DNA of 64,000 nucleotides from Bacteroidota bacterium (GTDB lineage Bacteria; Bacteroidota; JABWAT01): contig JAKLJL010000007.1 in the NCBI GenBank assembly GCA_023151185.1, forward strand, positions 1 through 64,000, given 5' to 3'. Shown here in pieces: positions 5,819 through 15,077 of this stretch. Both the position numbers and the translations under genes were made by a program. Positions within the stretch are counted from its first letter, which is position 1; every line of letters begins with the position of its first letter. The notes under the pieces are model-generated. The model was not told the origin of the DNA. It saw only the letters and a list, made by a program, of their open reading frames with translations, and ran no database searches.

Positions 5819-7644
5819 AAGTATTTCGCCAGCTCAGTCAGAATTTTCTCTCCGTTTTCAATCAGGTCATCTGCTGACTCCGAAATCATCTGAACCGGCG
5901 CAAACCGGTATTCATTCAGCCGGGTCAGAAACGATGTAACAGCCTCAAGGACTTCGGACGGAACCTGCTGGCGGTTCAGTTCTGCGAGGACTTCGTCAAC
6001 CGTCCAGGCTGATTCTTCCAAACGGGTTCTTCTGGCAATAAACTGGCTGAAAACCCGGTGCAGTTCAGAAAGAACCGCTTTCATATCCCCACCCTCAGCC
6101 TGGATTTTACGGACCTGTGCGAGGGATTTTTTTGCAAAGCGGATGGCGTTTTTATGCCCGTATCCCAGAATATCTGCCCGTTCTTTCAATTGCCTGCGCC
6201 GGAACCAGAAAACCAACCCAAGTCCGCCCCAAATAACCAATACGGTACCGGTTCCCAACGCCAACAGATTCAACCGTGACCCGGTTTCGGTAAGGTTGGT
6301 TTCCGTCATGATAAAGGAAATATCCCGTCCGATAGCCCTGAAGTCATAGCTTTCACCGGTTCCTGCTCCGCCGGAGTTTGGATCCCCGGTTACTTTTACT
6401 GATTCTGAGGGGAATTCAACCTGGGTGTACTTTCCGGAAGCCAGATCGAAATAGGAAAATCCGGCTGCGGGTATTTCGAGTTCACCGGTTACCCGGGGGA
6501 TAACGGTATACTCAACAGTCCAGGTTCCGGCCCCGCCGTTGGCAGTCGGATTAATCCGGACGGTTTCCTTTGGCGGATAGCTTTCGGCTGGAGGCGGAAA
6601 GTCCAGTTTTGGCGGAATAAAGTTTTTAAAGTTTCCGGCTCCTTCGAACGTCATCACAACCGAGACCGGCTGATTTACTGCCACTGATTTCCGGTCCACT
6701 TTCCGGGTCGCAACCAGCCGGCCGGTAAATCCGGAAAAATCAGACGGTGCCTGGCCCGGGTTTTTAACAGACAGCACCACTTTCGGGCTGGTGACGTTGA
6801 TCTGGGCATAATCCTGAAACGGATCGGCCAGAAAATCATCAAATATGGATTGCCGGGAAGTTTTTCTCGGGCGGGCAACCTGCAGGTTTAAAACCAGCGG
6901 GGTAATGGTAACCGGTCCGGTTTGCTGCGGATACACGAGAATTTCCCGGATGGTGACCACACTGTAGGAAACCCCGTTGATCAGTTCCTGATCGGGCTGC
7001 TGATTCGGACGGCCCGAATTCAGATCCTCTGACAGGATACCCGTTCCGCCGGCATCCGTCACCAGATTGAGGTTGCTAACCCGTGTTCTGAAATACAGCT
7101 TATACCGGATATAAACCGGCTGGCCGGTTACCGGGACCGTAGTTGATGGAAATGCTTTCAGAAAAACAATATCGTCCACCGATGCAGCCTGACTTCCTGA
7201 GGGTGCTTTCTCACCGGCTTCGAGAACTTTCAGTGTCAATGTATTGGATGAAAATGTTTTACCGTTCAGGGTAACAACGGCCGGGCCGATGGAATAAGAT
7301 CCGGCTTTTGTGGTACTCAGTGCCAGATTCTCGGAAACAGTAATCCGGTAAGATCCGTTGACAATTGAAATACTCTGTCCCGTGGAAGATTGGCCGGGAA
7401 TCCGTTTTATTCCCTGCGGAAGCTTGAGTTCAGCCTTCGGGAGGTTCAGGTTGGAACCGGCAGATACTTCGATGGTCACCGGGATCAGGTCATTGATCCG
7501 CCAGGTAGTCTGATCACAGGAAATCTGAACTGTCAGCGACTGGGCTTCGGCCTGCCGGCCCCCGGAAAGCACCGCAACAGCCAGAACGGGAAGAACCCTT
7601 GCCATCAGACGGATTATAGAGTGAGAGAATCTGTTAATATTCAT
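5815..7644 (-). CDS. batD: BatD: large periplasmic Bat protein with C-terminal membrane anchor
   Basis: A 609-residue protein with a signal peptide (about 1-34, ending AEAQ) and several immunoglobulin-like beta domains (for example around ISCDQTTWRINDLIPVTIEV and VDRKSVAVNQPVSVVMTFEG). A membrane helix follows at about 457-477, then a cytoplasmic tail with a helical segment. The length and layout match BatD (oxygen tolerance family). It lies 24 bases after batC and overlaps batE by 4 bases. BatD is thought to act with the vWA proteins BatA/BatB at the membrane. The ATG chosen has a weak RBS. Confidence 0.88.
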   Translation of the reverse strand: MNINRFSHSIIRLMARVLPVLAVAVLSGGRQAEAQSLTVQISCDQTTWRINDLIPVTIEVSAGSNLNLPKAELKLPQGIKRIPGQSSTGQSISIVNGSYRITVSENLALSTTKAGSYSIGPAVVTLNGKTFSSNTLTLKVLEAGEKAPSGSQAASVDDIVFLKAFPSTTVPVTGQPVYIRYKLYFRTRVSNLNLVTDAGGTGILSEDLNSGRPNQQPDQELINGVSYSVVTIREILVYPQQTGPVTITPLVLNLQVARPRKTSRQSIFDDFLADPFQDYAQINVTSPKVVLSVKNPGQAPSDFSGFTGRLVATRKVDRKSVAVNQPVSVVMTFEGAGNFKNFIPPKLDFPPPAESYPPKETVRINPTANGGAGTWTVEYTVIPRVTGELEIPAAGFSYFDLASGKYTQVEFPSESVKVTGDPNSGGAGTGESYDFRAIGRDISFIMTETNLTETGSRLNLLALGTGTVLVIWGGLGLVFWFRRRQLKERADILGYGHKNAIRFAKKSLAQVRKIQAEGGDMKAVLSELHRVFSQFIARRTRLEESAWTVDEVLAELNRQQVPSEVLEAVTSFLTRLNEYRFAPVQMISESADDLIENGEKILTELAKYL

Positions 7645-7668
7645 TGAATTCTTTTACAGAAGGACCGG

Positions 7669-8340
7669 CTACCAGTCTTTATCAACCTGTTTTCTTGACC
7701 GGCTCTGCATTTCCTTTTTCTTTAACAACGCTTCTTTTTCATTTTTCTTCAGGGCATCGAGTAACCGCTGAGCCTGTTCTTTTGGAATCTGGCTGACCTG
7801 CTGCTGCTTTTTCTGGTTCTGCTCCTGGTTTTTCTGATCCTGCTGCTTTTTGTCTTCTTTTTTGTCGTCTTTTTTCTGATCCTGGTCTTTCTTCTGATCT
7901 TTCTTCTGGTTGTTTTTCTGCTGTTCCTGCTGTTTTTTCAGCAATCTGGACAGCACTTCGAAATTGGCCCGGGCATCTTCATCTTCCGGATTCATCCGGA
8001 TGGCTTCCTTTGTCTGCTTCAGGGCTTCCTGCAAATCTCTCTTCTGAAAATCGGCCACTGCCTGGTTGTAGGCAGATGCCGAGACATTTCCCGGTTTTTG
8101 AGTCAGGGATTTTGCATGGGCCCAGGCCTTTTCTGCTTCGTCGAATTTTCCCGATTTAAACAGGGCATTTCCAACATTGAAGGCGGTTGCATAATCGCCC
8201 GGGTTTTTATTGAGTTCGGACTGATAAATCTCCAGCGCCTGATCAAATTTACCCTGCCGGTAAAGTTCATCGGCCTTTTTCAGGCGGCTGATGTCCCCGC
8301 CCCAAAGCAGGAGAACCGAAATTAACAGGACGTTTATCAT
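7669..8340 (-). CDS. batC: BatC-like TPR protein with K/Q-rich tail
   Basis: A 223-residue protein with an N-terminal hydrophobic stretch (1-13), three TPR units (about 20-125, such as DELYRQGKFDQALEIYQSEL) and a very low-complexity Lys/Gln/Asp segment (about 136-185), typical of BatC. Its ATG overlaps the batB stop (ATGA). TPRs suggest a scaffold for assembling the Bat complex. The charged tail could be unstructured or bind membranes; that part is inference. Confidence 0.82.
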   Translation of the reverse strand: MINVLLISVLLLWGGDISRLKKADELYRQGKFDQALEIYQSELNKNPGDYATAFNVGNALFKSGKFDEAEKAWAHAKSLTQKPGNVSASAYNQAVADFQKRDLQEALKQTKEAIRMNPEDEDARANFEVLSRLLKKQQEQQKNNQKKDQKKDQDQKKDDKKEDKKQQDQKNQEQNQKKQQQVSQIPKEQAQRLLDALKKNEKEALLKKKEMQSRSRKQVDKDW

Positions 8341-9374
8341 TTCTTTTCCTCAGATGCAGCAGGAACCAATAAAAATGAAACCAGAAAAAGAACAAGGGCA
8401 ATGGCCAGCGGATACTGGAATTTGTTATCCAGATCAACGACTTCGGATGATTTGAAATCCGTTTTTTTCATGGTCCGGATAATGTCGGTCAGCTTATAAA
8501 AATCGGACTGGGTTGCCCCGATTCTGAAATATTCAGCACCGGATTCTGATGCCAGGCGGGCGAGTCCGTCTTCTTTAAGCTGGGTTGTCACCACAGTACC
8601 GGTCCGGTCACGTTTAAAATCAATAACTTTTCCACTCCGGTCCTTCACCGGAATCGGTCCGCCGGCAGGTGTACCAACGCCGACCGTGTACACTTTTATT
8701 CCGTTCTCGGCGGCAATTTTTACGGCTTCATCTGTTCCGCCCTCATGATCTTCGCCGTCAGAAACCAGAACCATTATTTTGGACTTTTGCTCCTCTGAAT
8801 CTGTTTCCCCGATTGTCAGCGTCCGGTCAAAGGCATCTACGGCAGATTCAACCGGTGCTGAAAGGCGGGTGCCGGGAACCGGCAGATACCCGGTTGTGAT
8901 GGCATCCAGATACAGATTGATAGCTGAATAATCAGAGGTCAGGGGGCATTGGAGAAACGCGTCATTTTCGAATACAATCAGCCCGACACGATCACCCTGA
9001 AGGGAGTTAACAAAGGATCTGATTTCCAGTTTTGCTTTATCCAGCCGGGAAGGAACAACATCCTGGGCAAGCATGGAATTCGAAATATCCAGAGCAATAA
9101 TAAGGTCAATGCCCCGGTGTTTGATCTGCCGGGTTTTTTCACCAAGCAGAGGACCCATCAGAGCAAGAATGGCAAACATGAATCCCAGGGTCCAGAGTGT
9201 GATCCTGACCTGATTCCATTTCAGTCCAGCAGAAAGATTCAGTTTTTCGAGATTTCCATCCTGAAAATAATCTTTAAGGTTTTTTTTCTGGCTTCTTCGG
9301 AAAAGCAGAATCAGAATGGCTGCGGCCGGAATCAGGATCAGCCCAAACAGGTAAAACCAGTTTGCAAATTTCAT
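8337..9374 (-). CDS. batB: BatB: von Willebrand A-domain membrane protein
   Basis: A 345-residue protein with N-terminal membrane segments, a central vWA domain and a C-terminal helix (about 322-340). The MIDAS metal site is complete: DISNS, the Thr of PLTSDYS and the Asp of VSDGEDHEGG. I chose the ATG at 9372-9374 because GGAGGAG lies just upstream and it overlaps the batA stop (ATGA); a GTG five codons earlier is possible but less well placed. The vWA face probably binds BatD or other partners in the membrane. Confidence 0.9.
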   Translation of the reverse strand: MKFANWFYLFGLILIPAAAILILLFRRSQKKNLKDYFQDGNLEKLNLSAGLKWNQVRITLWTLGFMFAILALMGPLLGEKTRQIKHRGIDLIIALDISNSMLAQDVVPSRLDKAKLEIRSFVNSLQGDRVGLIVFENDAFLQCPLTSDYSAINLYLDAITTGYLPVPGTRLSAPVESAVDAFDRTLTIGETDSEEQKSKIMVLVSDGEDHEGGTDEAVKIAAENGIKVYTVGVGTPAGGPIPVKDRSGKVIDFKRDRTGTVVTTQLKEDGLARLASESGAEYFRIGATQSDFYKLTDIIRTMKKTDFKSSEVVDLDNKFQYPLAIALVLFLVSFLLVPAASEEKK

Positions 9375-10384
9375 TTCTCCTCCGCCCACAATTCATGAAC
9401 TGCCGGCCGGCACCGTGTTTTTGCCAGAACCAGTTCAAGAAATAACAGAATCAGGGCAGGAATCAGAAACCAGTGATAAATTTCTTCATACTGGTAGTAA
9501 TTTTTTACCTCGATTTTTGTTTTTTCGAGTGACCCGATTTCTGAATAAATTTCTTTCAGTGATTTGTTATCCGTTGCCCGGTAATACTTTCCGCCGGTCA
9601 TTTCTGCAACTTTGGTCAGAGTTTCATCATCCACATCCACGGCCTGGCTGACCAGAACCGTCCTGCCATACTGATCCTGAACCGGAATCTGGGCTTCATC
9701 CAGACGGCCAACACCGATTGTGTACACCCGAACCCCCATACTTAACGCCAGATCTGCTGCAGTAACAGGATCAATATCCCCCTGATTGTTCCGTCCGTCA
9801 GTCAGCAAAATAATGACCTTCGATTTTGCATCCGAATCCCGCAGCCGGTTAACCGAAGTGGCCAGTGCCATACCGATTGCAGTACCGGGGTTAGCCTCAT
9901 CAAACGTTGTGGTTGTGATCAGTTTTTTGATCATGTCATAATCAAGTGTCAGAGGTGCCTGGGTAAAGGCCTGTCCGGCGAAAACAACGAGGCCGATCCG
10001 GTCAGCTTCCCTTCCCGCCACAAAATCACGGGCAACCTCCCGTGCTGCTGCCAGACGGTTCGGATTCAGATCCATCGCCTTCATGGAAGCTGAAATATCA
10101 AGGGCCAGAACGATATCCACCCCTTCCGAATTGATGACCCGTTCTGTATTGATAAGCTGCGGGCGGGCCAGTGCAACCACCAGCAGGGTAAAACCCAGAA
10201 TTCTGAGGGGAAATAAAAGGCGGGATATCCAGACCCAAAAGGAATTTCCCGCTGCGGCAACTGCTGTGACCCGACCGTAAAACAGCACCGGTTTTTGAGT
10301 TCTGCCCTTGAGCCAGTTCCAGAAAATCCAGGCAGGAATCACCAGAAGAAGTCCCAGAAGCAGAGGAGATTCAAATCCGATCAT
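9371..10384 (-). CDS. batA: BatA: von Willebrand A-domain membrane protein
   Basis: A 337-residue paralogue of BatB with the same layout: two N-terminal membrane helices (about 5-22 and 55-77), a vWA domain with an intact MIDAS (DISAS, PLTLDYD, LLTDGRNNQG) and a C-terminal helix (about 305-325). The 4-base overlaps with both neighbours suggest tight co-translation. In the family it is found with MoxR and DUF58 proteins and linked to stress or oxygen tolerance. Confidence 0.9.
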   Translation of the reverse strand: MIGFESPLLLGLLLVIPAWIFWNWLKGRTQKPVLFYGRVTAVAAAGNSFWVWISRLLFPLRILGFTLLVVALARPQLINTERVINSEGVDIVLALDISASMKAMDLNPNRLAAAREVARDFVAGREADRIGLVVFAGQAFTQAPLTLDYDMIKKLITTTTFDEANPGTAIGMALATSVNRLRDSDAKSKVIILLTDGRNNQGDIDPVTAADLALSMGVRVYTIGVGRLDEAQIPVQDQYGRTVLVSQAVDVDDETLTKVAEMTGGKYYRATDNKSLKEIYSEIGSLEKTKIEVKNYYQYEEIYHWFLIPALILLFLELVLAKTRCRPAVHELWAEEK

Positions 10385-11376
10385 GACGGGTCTCCTTCTG
10401 TCAGGCTGGCTGCCGGTGGTTCAGCCTGCGGTGCCTGTTTGCCAGGGAAGGATCTGGGGTCGATGGCCTCGCCGGCTTTCCTGACCGAATTAAAATCTGA
10501 GGCCATCTGGGAGTAAACTGCCTGTTGTTTGGCAAATTTGATCAGATCAGCCCGCTGAAGCAGTAAATTCATATCCGGCAGGATCTCCCTGAGGTCTGAC
10601 CGGGTTTCCAGCCAGGACAAAAATTCATCGGATGTCATTTCTGCAACCGGTGACCCTGAAATACCTTCGAGGTACTTTTTCAGGATTTCAATCAGGTCTG
10701 AATAAAATCCTTTTACCTGTTCATGCCAGGTTTCCTTGCCTTCCAAAAGCCGGTTCATCTGCTCAACAAACAGGTCGTACGGGGTTTTAACCGGTGCCGT
10801 TACCGTTTCAACTTCGTCCTGCGGGAGTTTTCTGTTTTTACGGATCCGGTAAATCACGTACCAGATGACGGCGATGCCTGCTGCAGTTGCAAGAACCCAG
10901 AGCAGATAGTGCCACCAGGGCCGGGATGTTTCAATAATGTCTTTTTCGGGCCGGACCAGTGTATCACCCTCATCCGTTGCCAGTTTCGGATCAGGGAAAA
11001 ACGCCGGGGTTGCAAACCAGACTGAATCTGAACCGGTTTGATTTTTAAGTATAAAGAACACCGGATTGAGCGTATCCTTCGAAAAGCCCCAAAACTGATA
11101 CGGCATTTTCAGTGAATAGGCAACCTGCTTCCCGTCGGATACCGTAAGTGTTTCGGCAGGAAGCGGATCCATCACAGACAGAAAAGCTGAATCTGCACGA
11201 ACCGTCCAGGAATAGCCGGACTTTCCCTTCCAGCCTACGGTAAAGGTAATGGTATCACCGGTTCTGAGGGTATCTTTCAATTCCGTCCGGAATTGCCAGT
11301 CAGCAAAGTTCTGAGCAAAAAGCGGAGCCGTAGCCAGCAGAAACCAGCCGGACAGCGATAAGAATCGGGTCTTCAT
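10381..11376 (-). CDS. Bat-operon membrane protein between DUF58 and BatA
   Basis: A 331-residue protein with a signal peptide (1-21, ending LFAQ), a beta-rich extracytoplasmic domain (about 25-140), one membrane helix (about 155-177) and a cytoplasmic helical domain (about 190-310) containing DLFVEQMNRLLEG and WHEQVKGFYSDLIEILKKYL. The position and topology match the DUF4381-like or otherwise unnamed proteins of MoxR/vWA operons. It overlaps the DUF58 gene stop (TGATG) and batA (ATGA). Likely a membrane adaptor; no catalytic motif seen. Confidence 0.75.
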   Translation of the reverse strand: MKTRFLSLSGWFLLATAPLFAQNFADWQFRTELKDTLRTGDTITFTVGWKGKSGYSWTVRADSAFLSVMDPLPAETLTVSDGKQVAYSLKMPYQFWGFSKDTLNPVFFILKNQTGSDSVWFATPAFFPDPKLATDEGDTLVRPEKDIIETSRPWWHYLLWVLATAAGIAVIWYVIYRIRKNRKLPQDEVETVTAPVKTPYDLFVEQMNRLLEGKETWHEQVKGFYSDLIEILKKYLEGISGSPVAEMTSDEFLSWLETRSDLREILPDMNLLLQRADLIKFAKQQAVYSQMASDFNSVRKAGEAIDPRSFPGKQAPQAEPPAASLTEGDPS

Positions 11377-12257
11377 CAGTACCGGCTTCCTCTCATTCTG
11401 AAAAAGGCCATCAATTTTTCAACAAAATCCTGATGAGTAAACAGTTCAATGGAATCAATCTGCAGTTTCCGGATGGAGTCACGGGAAAGGGCGTGCTGGC
11501 GAAGATAAAATTGTCTGAACTGCTCCCGGGTTTCCCTGTTCCCAAAATCAACAGTCAGGGTTTTCCCTGTCTCCGGGTCTTTCAGGTTTGCCAGCCCAAC
11601 CGAAGGCGGAATGAGTTCTCCCATATCCCTGAGCTGAACAGCAATCAGATCATGTTTCTGATTCAGTATTTTAAGTTCCTTCTCGAAACCGGAATCATCA
11701 AAGTCGGATATCAGAAAAACAACAGACCGCCGCTTCAGAATCCGTGAAACATATTCGGCAGCAAGGCTGATCCGGGTCGGGCGTTGTTCGGGCTGATGCG
11801 AAAACAATTCACGAAGGACTCTGAGGACGTGGGTTCTGCCTTTTCTGGGGGCAATAAACCGTTCAATCCGGTCCGAAAAAATACACAGCCCGACCTTGTC
11901 ATTATTTTTTATAGCACTGAAAGCCAGAACGGCCGAAAGCTGAACAGCAAGTTCATATTTCAACTGGCTTTTGGATCCGAACCACAGCGATCCCGAAGAA
12001 TCCACCATGAGCATAAGGGTTTGTTCCCGTTCCTCATGATAAATTTTCACGAAAGGTTTTCCCTGACGGGCAGACACATTCCAGTCAATCATCCGGATGT
12101 CGTCGCCGTAATTGTACTCTCTGACTTCGGAAAACTCGATTCCCTGCCCTTTAAAACTGGACCGGTATTCGCCTGAAAAAATCGAATTGACAATCCCTTT
12201 TGTCCTGATTTCAAGCTGCCTGATTTTTCTGAACAGATCAGCAGGAACCTGCGGCAT
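11376..12257 (-). CDS. DUF58 protein (vWA-like) of the Bat operon
   Basis: A 293-residue soluble protein with the DUF58 signature GEYRSSFKGQGIEFSEVREY followed by D-x-R-x-I-D-W-N (DIRMIDWN, about residues 54-61). It then has a vWA-like fold with DSSGS (about 88-92) and SDFDDSGF. DUF58 proteins are constant partners of MoxR ATPases. The start overlaps the moxR stop (TAATG) and the end overlaps the next start (TGATG). Confidence 0.9.
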   Translation of the reverse strand: MPQVPADLFRKIRQLEIRTKGIVNSIFSGEYRSSFKGQGIEFSEVREYNYGDDIRMIDWNVSARQGKPFVKIYHEEREQTLMLMVDSSGSLWFGSKSQLKYELAVQLSAVLAFSAIKNNDKVGLCIFSDRIERFIAPRKGRTHVLRVLRELFSHQPEQRPTRISLAAEYVSRILKRRSVVFLISDFDDSGFEKELKILNQKHDLIAVQLRDMGELIPPSVGLANLKDPETGKTLTVDFGNRETREQFRQFYLRQHALSRDSIRKLQIDSIELFTHQDFVEKLMAFFRMRGSRY

Positions 12258-13249
12258 TACGGGACCTCGATCCGGGCAAGAAGTTCGCCGATCACAAAGT
12301 CGGTATTTTTCTCTTCGGCTTCTGCTTCGTAAGTCAGAATGACCCGGTGGCGCAGAACATCATAGGCAACTGCCTTCACATCTTCGGGAGTGACGTATCC
12401 CCGGTGTTTCAGGAAGGCGTGGGCTTTGGCAGCAAGATTCAGGAAAATGGATGCCCGGGGTGATGCACCATACTGGATCAGAGGCTTCAGATGGGCCAGA
12501 CCGACTGTTTGCGGATCACGGGTAGCAAAAATAATATCAATGATATACTGCTCAATTTTCTCATCCATATAGATGTCATTGATCAGTTGCCGTGCCTGAA
12601 GAATCTGTTTCGGGGTGATGACTTTGTTGACGGGTTTGGCCGGCTCGGTGCTTGCCATCCGGCGCATAATTTCGAGTTCTTCAGTTTTGGACGGATACCC
12701 GACCAGAATTTTCAGCATAAAGCGGTCGACCTGTGCTTCAGGCAACGGGTAGGTTCCCTCCTGTTCGACCGGATTCTGGGTTGCAAGAACCAGAAACGGT
12801 TCGTCGAGTTTGTAGGTTTCATCGCCGATGGTCACCTGTTTTTCCTGCATGGCTTCGAGCAGGGCTGACTGAACTTTGGCCGGTGACCGGTTGATTTCAT
12901 CAGCGAGAATCAAATTGGCGAAAACAGGACCTTTCCTTACAAAAAAGCTGCTTTCTTTCTGATTGTAAATCAGGGTCCCGGTCAGGTCAGCCGGGAGCAG
13001 ATCCGGAGTGAACTGGATCCGGTGAAACTTACCGTCGATGATTTTGGCCAGAGTGGAAATCGTCAGGGTTTTGGCAAGCCCAGGTACCCCTTCGAGCAGA
13101 ATATGCCCGTTACACAGCAGCCCGATCAAAAGCCGGTCAATCATGTATTTCTGGCCGATGATCACTTTGTTAAATTCGGCGTGAACCAGATCGATAAATG
13201 CAGATTCCTGTTTGATTTTTTCATTCAGTCCGGCAATGTCAAAAGCCAT
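12257..13249 (-). CDS. moxR: MoxR-family AAA+ ATPase
   Basis: A 330-residue AAA+ ATPase. Walker A is GVPGLAKT (about 55-62), Walker B LILADEINRS (about 112-121), sensor 1 ATQNP and the arginine finger region EAQVDRFMLK are all present, so it should hydrolyse ATP. MoxR proteins act as chaperone-like remodellers for vWA-domain partners, here DUF58, BatA and BatB. It is the first gene of the operon, with a GGGGAG RBS 8 bases before the ATG. The operon promoter should lie in 13250-13351. Confidence 0.92.
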   Translation of the reverse strand: MAFDIAGLNEKIKQESAFIDLVHAEFNKVIIGQKYMIDRLLIGLLCNGHILLEGVPGLAKTLTISTLAKIIDGKFHRIQFTPDLLPADLTGTLIYNQKESSFFVRKGPVFANLILADEINRSPAKVQSALLEAMQEKQVTIGDETYKLDEPFLVLATQNPVEQEGTYPLPEAQVDRFMLKILVGYPSKTEELEIMRRMASTEPAKPVNKVITPKQILQARQLINDIYMDEKIEQYIIDIIFATRDPQTVGLAHLKPLIQYGASPRASIFLNLAAKAHAFLKHRGYVTPEDVKAVAYDVLRHRVILTYEAEAEEKNTDFVIGELLARIEVP

Positions 13250-13351
13250 GGATGTCTCCCCAGTTAAATTTCAGGCGGTACTGACGGAAAGCCTGTTCCT
13301 TAGGTTCCGGCAGATGATCAGGTCAGGTGCAAAGTCTTTAGTTTCAGGAAA

Positions 13352-14161
13352 TCAGATCCCGTTTTCCTGCGCAAGAATCCGGTAAATCTGCTCCAGATTA
13401 TCTGTTTCCTCGGTTGGTTTTACTCCCTCAGAGGCTAAATGGTTTCCGGACATATCTCCGGTTCTGACCAGAACCGTCCGGATACCAGCCCGCCAGCCCA
13501 TCTCTATATCAGTATAGAGCCGGTCTCCAATAATCACAGTTTCCTCAGGTGAAACCTGATGCGACCGTAAAACCGGGTGGATCATTTCAATATTCGGCTT
13601 CCCGATCACCTTGGGCGTTACACCGGTAGAAGTCTGAAACATGGAAATCAGGGATCCACAGTCGGGCAGCAAACCCCGGTCAGTCGGGATATTGACATCG
13701 GCATGGGTGGCAATAAACGGTACCCCCCGTCTGATCAGGATCGAAGCCTCGACAATCCGCTTGTAGGTAATCTCCTGATCGAATGCAAGTACAACGAAAT
13801 CAATGGGTTCCGCATCTATTTCATTGACACAGGCGATCCCGAAGGATGAAAAATCTTCGACCAGTGCCCGGGTTCCCAGCAGATAAACCGAGGGTTCATG
13901 GGTAAGAGAATTAAGATACTGTGCGGTTGCCTTCCCCGAAGTATGAATTTCTGACGGGCGGATTGAAAACCCCAGGTGGGTCAGAAACCGCTGGTAGTTA
14001 TCAATTGACCGGCTCGAGTTATTCGTCACAACCGTGAAGGACTTTTTTTGTTTCCGGATCAGCCCAAGTGTTTCGCGGGCATAGGGCAGGACCTGATTAC
14101 CCAAAATCAGGGTTCCATCGAGATCAAAGACAAAATGGCGGATTTGGGATAGCCAGTTCAC
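13352..14161 (-). CDS. HAD-superfamily (NagD/4-nitrophenylphosphatase type) phosphatase
   Basis: A 269-residue HAD-IIA phosphatase. The nucleophile motif DLDGTLILGNQVLP (Asp14) and TNNSSRS (motif II) are present, a large C2 cap lies in the middle, and GKPNIEM plus IGDRLYTDIEMG (motif III/IV) follow. Family members dephosphorylate small sugar or nucleotide phosphates such as phosphoglycolate or UMP. The start is GTG with an AAGGG upstream; no better ATG exists before the first motif. It stands alone after the Bat operon promoter region. Confidence 0.88.
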   Translation of the reverse strand: MNWLSQIRHFVFDLDGTLILGNQVLPYARETLGLIRKQKKSFTVVTNNSSRSIDNYQRFLTHLGFSIRPSEIHTSGKATAQYLNSLTHEPSVYLLGTRALVEDFSSFGIACVNEIDAEPIDFVVLAFDQEITYKRIVEASILIRRGVPFIATHADVNIPTDRGLLPDCGSLISMFQTSTGVTPKVIGKPNIEMIHPVLRSHQVSPEETVIIGDRLYTDIEMGWRAGIRTVLVRTGDMSGNHLASEGVKPTEETDNLEQIYRILAQENGI

Positions 14162-14278
14162 AGAGTAATGCCCTTTTTCTGGTTCCGGTTTTTCGGATGG
14201 AAAAATGGCAAAGATACAAAGATTTACTTCCTGTTCGGTGTGATGGTGACGGGAATTTCAGCCGGAGGGGAATCCGGA

Positions 14279-14473
14279 TTATTCATAATCACCGTAAACC
14301 GACAGATGCCAGGTCCGGGTAAAGTCATCTTTGTCAACAATAATCAGATTCTGGTGATCACAGATTTCGCAGAATTCATAAAATTCCTGATGGTAAGCAT
14401 CCAGTTCATCCATATCGATCGTATTGACCGAACCACAGTACTGGCATTGGTAGGTCAATGATTCATCAAACAT
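14279..14473 (-). CDS. CPXCG-type cysteine-rich small protein
   Basis: A 64-residue protein with two CxxC knuckles, CQYC near residue 10 and CEIC near residue 37, likely to bind one zinc. It resembles the Cys_rich_CPXG family (PF14255), although the first knuckle reads CQYCG rather than CPxCG. The start at 14473 was chosen for its AAAGGA RBS; the upstream in-frame extension is not conserved-looking. The C-terminus, TWHLSVYGDYE, is typical of the family. Function unknown. Confidence 0.75.
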   Translation of the reverse strand: MFDESLTYQCQYCGSVNTIDMDELDAYHQEFYEFCEICDHQNLIIVDKDDFTRTWHLSVYGDYE

Positions 14474-14648
14474 ACCGGCAGATTCCTTTCGGAGAGTTAG
14501 GTTACAGGGAAGGTATAAGCTATTCTGCCACAGAATCAATGGCCGGTTCATTAGATTTCAGTTAATCTATCTTCACTTTTTATTTTACTGACTGGATTTT
14601 ATTACAGTGTATACTGTATATTCGTTCAGTTTTCAAAAGGAGGGTTTG

Positions 14649-15077
14649 ATGGAAGCAACGGTTCAGATTGAAGTCCGGATCCCGGTCAGCACAGTTTCAA
14701 TTTATCTTGGATGGCTGGATTCGGATGAATTTACCGCTTTTTCGGGCAGTGAGGCACAGATTGATCCCAGTCAGGGTGGCTGGTTTACCCTTTCAGGCGG
14801 AATTATTTCAGGACGGAATGTGGTTTTGCTTCCGTTCAGAAAAATTGTCCAGTCCTGGAGAACAACCGGGTTCCCGCCTGATTTCCCGGATTCACGGGCC
14901 GAACTTTCTTTAATCCCGGGCGGTGGAGAGACTTTGGTCCTGGTCAACCATACCGGGATTCCGTCTGACCTGGTCCCGGAAGTTGCTGCCTATTGGCATG
15001 ACCTGCTTTCCGTCAGGCTTTTCCGGTATTACACGGAACCATCTGACCAACCGGTTCTGTCTGTCAGAAAGGGTTGA
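14649..15077 (+). CDS. SRPBCC/AHSA1-family small protein
   Basis: A 142-residue protein with the START-like (SRPBCC) pattern of activator of Hsp90 ATPase homologues: an early EVRIPVSTVSIYLGWLDSDE segment, a GGWFTLSGG beta hairpin, IVQSWR and a C-terminal helix WHDLLSVRLFRYY. The ATG at 14649 has AAAGGAGG upstream; an earlier ATG 42 bases before is less likely. Family members bind small hydrophobic ligands or co-chaperones; no specific role can be assigned. Its 3' end overlaps the convergent flavin reductase gene by 14 bases. Confidence 0.7.
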   Translation: MEATVQIEVRIPVSTVSIYLGWLDSDEFTAFSGSEAQIDPSQGGWFTLSGGIISGRNVVLLPFRKIVQSWRTTGFPPDFPDSRAELSLIPGGGETLVLVNHTGIPSDLVPEVAAYWHDLLSVRLFRYYTEPSDQPVLSVRKG

